Part shown: piece by piece, positions 36,759-39,561 of the stretch
Layout: each line of letters starts with the position of its first letter
Position numbering within the stretch: the first letter of the stretch is position 1
DNA from: Bacteroidales bacterium
GTDB lineage: Bacteria; Bacteroidota; Bacteroidia; Bacteroidales; VadinHA17
DNA: 39,561 bases
Reading direction: 5' to 3'
Assembly: GCA_016928075.1 (NCBI GenBank)
Contig: JAFGLJ010000025.1
Location: forward strand, 1-39,561
Program-made: the position numbers and the translations under genes
The notes under the pieces: generated by a model
What the model was told of the DNA's origin: nothing
The model's input: the letters and a program-made list of their open reading frames with translations, nothing else
The model's database searches: none

Positions 36759-36790
36759 TTCAACAACTTAACGATTCAACACTTCAACAA
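36759..36790 (+). repeat. Four 8-bp words of the TTCAACAA type
   Basis: Four adjacent octamers: TTCAACAA, CTTAACGA, TTCAACAC and TTCAACAA. They resemble the CTCAACCA array at the right edge (39511-39561). Together with 36665-36732 they fill the spacer between the BASS gene and the convergent redox gene. Confidence 0.7.
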
Positions 36791-36801
36791 GCCCTCAACG
36801 C

Positions 36802-37851
36802 CTAAACATTAATACTCCTATACCTTCTCCAGAACCTGTAACTTGTAAGTGAGGTTAAAGTAAAGAACCTGTTAAATATCCGATATCTGAGCAGGAAATG
36901 AAACAGCCTGTATCCCAGGAATATAATAATTAGTCCACTCAGGAACATGAAAAGATATATCAGGAGCCGAAGGTGTTCAATATAGAAACTGTAAGGGATC
37001 ACATTTAAGGATACAAATAGTTTTGTCAGAGCATGAGGTACTACTGAGATGGCCAGCCACCAGAGCAGGGCTGTATATCCATGTGCTGTTTCGATAGCTT
37101 TTTCAGGACAGTTATTCATGCACCTCATGCAGCTTTCACAGTTAAATGTCCAGAATGGCCTGTCATCTTTCCTTATTATTGCCTGAACCGGGCAGTTTTT
37201 ATAACATAGTCCACAATCAGTGCATTTATAACTGGCGTAAAATGTCTTGGCCAGTCCAAAACGGCCATAGAAATAATAACCGATAGCTACAGGCATTATA
37301 GCAAGGTCAAGTGGGAGATCATATATACCTCTGTAAACAAATTTCCTGTTCAGGATTCTTTCAGAAAATCTGCCAGTGACCCTTTTACACCTTCTGTGAA
37401 TCGACTCAACTACTTTCTTTCTCAGTCCCGGATGTAATGATATCCAGTTCGAAGGCATATCAAGAGGCCTGTAGCCCCTTACCCTGTATCCCTTTAATTT
37501 CATGATAATGGCAGGAAGAAAAAGGGCCAGGCCACTGAGTCCCGGAGTAAAAACCTTTGAAATCTTCATTCCTGCACGCGTATTCAGCAGGAATATATCA
37601 CATTTGCCACGGGGAAATTTCCTTATGAACTTTATAACTGCAGGGGGAGCATTGAATCCGTGTGTTGGATAGCAGAAACCGATCAGAGTATTTTTTGGAA
37701 AAATATCCTTATCAGGAATTTTACATTTAGAGAGTTCAATTAATTCTGTCTCCATACCGGTCTTCCTGGCATACTCACTTATCCATTTTGATGCGCTCTG
37801 TGCATTTCCTGTGCCTGAGAACCAGTAGATCAGCAGTTTTTTATACTTCAT
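36802..37851 (-). CDS. EFR1-type flavodoxin/ferredoxin membrane protein
   Basis: Redox protein combining a flavodoxin-like N-terminal domain (about 5-150; FMN loop WFSGTGNAQSA) and two 4Fe-4S clusters: Cys210, 213, 216, 220 (CTDCGLCYKNC) and Cys238, 241, 244, 248 (CESCMRCMNNC). This is the EFR1 layout. Two further hydrophobic segments at about 262-282 and 285-315 anchor it in the inner membrane, which the soluble members lack. The 349-residue protein may feed electrons from a donor to a membrane partner. The partner is unknown; neighbours give no clue. Confidence 0.85.
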   Translation of the reverse strand: MKYKKLLIYWFSGTGNAQSASKWISEYARKTGMETELIELSKCKIPDKDIFPKNTLIGFCYPTHGFNAPPAVIKFIRKFPRGKCDIFLLNTRAGMKISKVFTPGLSGLALFLPAIIMKLKGYRVRGYRPLDMPSNWISLHPGLRKKVVESIHRRCKRVTGRFSERILNRKFVYRGIYDLPLDLAIMPVAIGYYFYGRFGLAKTFYASYKCTDCGLCYKNCPVQAIIRKDDRPFWTFNCESCMRCMNNCPEKAIETAHGYTALLWWLAISVVPHALTKLFVSLNVIPYSFYIEHLRLLIYLFMFLSGLIIIFLGYRLFHFLLRYRIFNRFFTLTSLTSYRFWRRYRSINV

Positions 37852-37993
37852 TATTGAACTTTGACGATAGCTGATATAATTCTGATGTTAATTTAGTGAA
37901 ATATATATAAATCGAGTATACAGGGCGATGAGTTATTTATAGTTTAGAGATTAAGAAGTTGGTAATTTCTTTCATAGTTGAAATAAGCTTTTA

Positions 37994-38034
37994 CCCAGTA
38001 CCCGGTACCCAACAACCAGTAACGAGCAACCAGT
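37994..38034 (+). repeat. Word run ACCCAGTACCCGG / AACCAGTAACGAG
   Basis: Short related words (CCCAGTA, CCCGGTA, CCCAACA, ACCAGTAACGAG, ACCAGTAACGAG) lead directly into copy B of the dispersed element. The 318-base gap 37852-38169 holds an AT-rich part (37852-37990) in which I see no feature, then this run, the element, and a promoter. Confidence 0.7.
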
Positions 38035-38110
38035 AACGAGAACCGAGCCCCGAAATATCGGGGCGAGCTCACGAGCGGCCAGTGATTGTGGCCAGCGGGA
38101 GCGAGTAAAC
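38035..38110 (+). repeat. Dispersed 76-bp intergenic element, copy B
   Basis: Differs from copy A (27141-27216) at one base only. Its hairpin 38047-38064 is a perfect GCCCCGA-AATA-TCGGGGC, and GGCCA/TGGCC arms lie at 38077-38093. It ends 33 bases before a -7 box, so it lies just upstream of the promoter of the next gene. Confidence 0.93.
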
Positions 38111-38143
38111 CAGCACCCAGTAACCAGTAACTCATATTTTCCC

Positions 38144-38151
38144 TATCTTTG
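38144..38151 (+). promoter_or_regulatory. Bacteroidetes -7 box, decides the start of the next gene
   Basis: TATCTTTG followed by CG is an exact TAnnTTTG box. An in-frame TTG at 38149 overlaps it and would lie upstream of the transcript start, so translation must begin later; GTG at 38170 fits. Confidence 0.55.
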
Positions 38152-38169
38152 CGCCTTTACCTTACAGCG

Positions 38170-39507
38170 GTGAATATAACTGAAAATTTAACATACAGAA
38201 AGATCTTCATGTTCTGGGGACCCCTGGCCCTGACCTGGCTCATGATGGCTGCTGAGCAACCATTCCTGGTATCGGTGATAGCAAGGTTGCCTGAAGCCAA
38301 GTATAACCTTGCTGCTTTTGGAATTGCCTTTGCTTTTGCACTAATCATAGAAGCTCCTGTGATAATGCTGATGAGCGCTTCCACTGCACTTGTATCCGAC
38401 AGGCATTCATACAGAAAGATGAAACGTTTTACAGATATACTGAACGTATCAGTTGTATTGGTGCAGCTTATTGTACTTATTCCCCCGGTCTTTAATTTTG
38501 TTGTGATGGATTTGATGGGTGTGCCTCAAAATGTTGCCCATCTTACTTATATCGCACTCATTTTACTCATTCTTTGGCCGCCAGCGATAGGATACAGGAG
38601 GTTTTACCAGGGGATATTGATAAGAAATAATCTTACACGCAGGGTCACATACGGCACCCTTGTCAGGCTTTTAATGATTGCACTGGCCGGTTTTGGATTA
38701 TATCTGGCCGGGATAGAAGGGGCATATGTTGGTGCTGCAACACTATCTATCGCAGTTTTTGCAGAGGCAATTGCCTCCTGGCTAATGGCGAGGAAGACAG
38801 TGAGGAGGATCATTCACGAAGGTGATATGCCGGTTGAGAATACGCAGAGTCCCAACAATGGTGAAAGGATAGGATACAGGTTTATTGCCAGGTTCTATGC
38901 CCCCCTTGCCCTTACCTCTCTGCTTTCACTGGGAGTTAATCCATTTATCACCTTCTTTCTCGGGAGAAGCAGTATGGCTATTGAGTCGCTCGCTGTCCTT
39001 CCCGTGGTAAATGCATTGGTATTTATATTCAGAAGTATGGGATTGTCATATCAGGAGGTGCTTATAGCACTTGTTGGTGATCGTAAACAGAATTATCCTT
39101 CGCTTCGCAATTTTGCATTTATGCTGGGATCTGCAGTTACCTTTCTATTAGCGATTATTGCATTCACTCCGATTGCTAATTTCTGGTTTATAACTGTCTC
39201 TGGCCTGACAGCTGAACTTGCCGAACTTGCTTATACACCACTGAAGATAATGCTGGTACTGCCCGCTTTATCTGTTCTTCTTTCATTTCAAAGGTCAACT
39301 CTCGTTGTTGAAGGTACTACAAAACCTATATCTGTTGCCACCGGTATTGAGCTGTTAACTATAGTAGTATCACTGCTGATCTGTATTGCTTATTCTGATA
39401 TGATTGGTGTAATTGCAGCTGCAATTGCTTATATTATCGGGAAAAGTTTGTCCAATATGTATCTGGCGCCCATACAATTAAGGACTGTCAGAAAATGGAT
39501 GTCCTGA
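38170..39507 (+). CDS. MATE/MOP-like multidrug or organic-anion membrane transporter
   Basis: A 445-residue inner-membrane protein with about twelve hydrophobic helices. It has the general MATE/MOP layout, with a repeated half at about 255 (FYAPLALTSLLSLGVNPFITFFLGRSS mirroring FWGPLALTWLMMAAEQPFLVSVIARLP near the start). I am not certain of the subfamily: features such as ALSDRHSYRKMKRFT-type loops and WPPAIGYRRFYQGILIRNN remind me of progressive-ankylosis (ANK/ANKH)-like bacterial proteins rather than NorM. The start is GTG 38170, because a TTG 21 bases earlier overlaps the promoter box. Substrate unknown. Confidence 0.75.
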   Translation: MNITENLTYRKIFMFWGPLALTWLMMAAEQPFLVSVIARLPEAKYNLAAFGIAFAFALIIEAPVIMLMSASTALVSDRHSYRKMKRFTDILNVSVVLVQLIVLIPPVFNFVVMDLMGVPQNVAHLTYIALILLILWPPAIGYRRFYQGILIRNNLTRRVTYGTLVRLLMIALAGFGLYLAGIEGAYVGAATLSIAVFAEAIASWLMARKTVRRIIHEGDMPVENTQSPNNGERIGYRFIARFYAPLALTSLLSLGVNPFITFFLGRSSMAIESLAVLPVVNALVFIFRSMGLSYQEVLIALVGDRKQNYPSLRNFAFMLGSAVTFLLAIIAFTPIANFWFITVSGLTAELAELAYTPLKIMLVLPALSVLLSFQRSTLVVEGTTKPISVATGIELLTIVVSLLICIAYSDMIGVIAAAIAYIIGKSLSNMYLAPIQLRTVRKWMS

Positions 39508-39510
39508 TCC

Positions 39511-39561
39511 GCTCAACCACTCAACCACTCAACCACTAAACTACTCAACCACTCAACCACT
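39511..39561 (+). repeat. 8-bp tandem array (CTCAACCA-type) running off the right edge
   Basis: Six octamers, five CTCAACCA and one variant CTAAACTA, begin a few bases after the last stop codon and continue past the window end. The length of the full array is unknown. Confidence 0.93.

Overview
The window looks like a chromosomal segment of a Bacteroidota bacterium, probably class Bacteroidia (Bacteroidales/Marinilabiliales-like). The evidence is a Gld-type ABC component, a DUF3078 outer-membrane protein, lipoproteins with CSS/CKK-type lipoboxes, lipid A synthesis (lpxB), -7 promoter boxes of the TAnnTTTG type, almost no Shine-Dalgarno sequences, and GH95/GH106-like/sulfatase carbohydrate genes. 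Most of it is housekeeping DNA packed in short operons. No rRNA, tRNA, CRISPR array or transposase was seen.

Layout. 1-3.4 kb, minus strand: MATE transporter, then yicC-gmk-nadD (nadD runs off the left edge). 3.6-5.5 kb, plus: a long DUF3078 outer-membrane protein. 5.7-9.05 kb, minus: pheT followed by a UbiA/MqnP-like prenyltransferase. 9.2-15.9 kb, plus: surE-lpxB-spoIID-like-gldFG (fused)-DUF4340, then dnaN, a DEDDh exonuclease and an FAH-family protein up to 18.7 kb. 18.7-23.6 kb, minus: mqnA-nfeD-GNAT, a small HTH protein and an M14 lipoprotein peptidase. 23.7-26.9 kb, plus: purB and an MsbA-like ABC exporter. 26.9-28.5 kb: repeat-rich DNA, a GPP34 (GOLPH3-like) gene and a truncated sulfatase. 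28.6-35.6 kb, plus: fumC, then a two-gene lipoprotein glycosidase operon (GH106-like and GH95). 35.6-39.6 kb: a BASS transporter, a membrane-bound flavodoxin/ferredoxin protein on the minus strand, and a MATE/MOP-like membrane protein, separated by more repeat-rich spacers.

How the genes work together. MqnA and a MqnP-like prenyltransferase point to menaquinone made by the futalosine route. lpxB, the MsbA-like exporter, the DUF3078 protein and the lipoproteins fit a Gram-negative envelope. The glycosidase pair plus the sulfatase remnant looks like a piece of a polysaccharide-use locus aimed at fucose- or rhamnose-containing, possibly sulfated, glycans. No susC/susD pair is present.

The least explained signal is between the genes. 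At least seven spacers are built from short tandem words, mostly 8 bp long, that recur in both orientations. Two of these spacers also carry a 76-bp element differing at one base, with a degenerate third copy. One array sits exactly where the sulfatase gene is cut off. I found no clear new multi-gene system; the repeat family is the best candidate for something undescribed.
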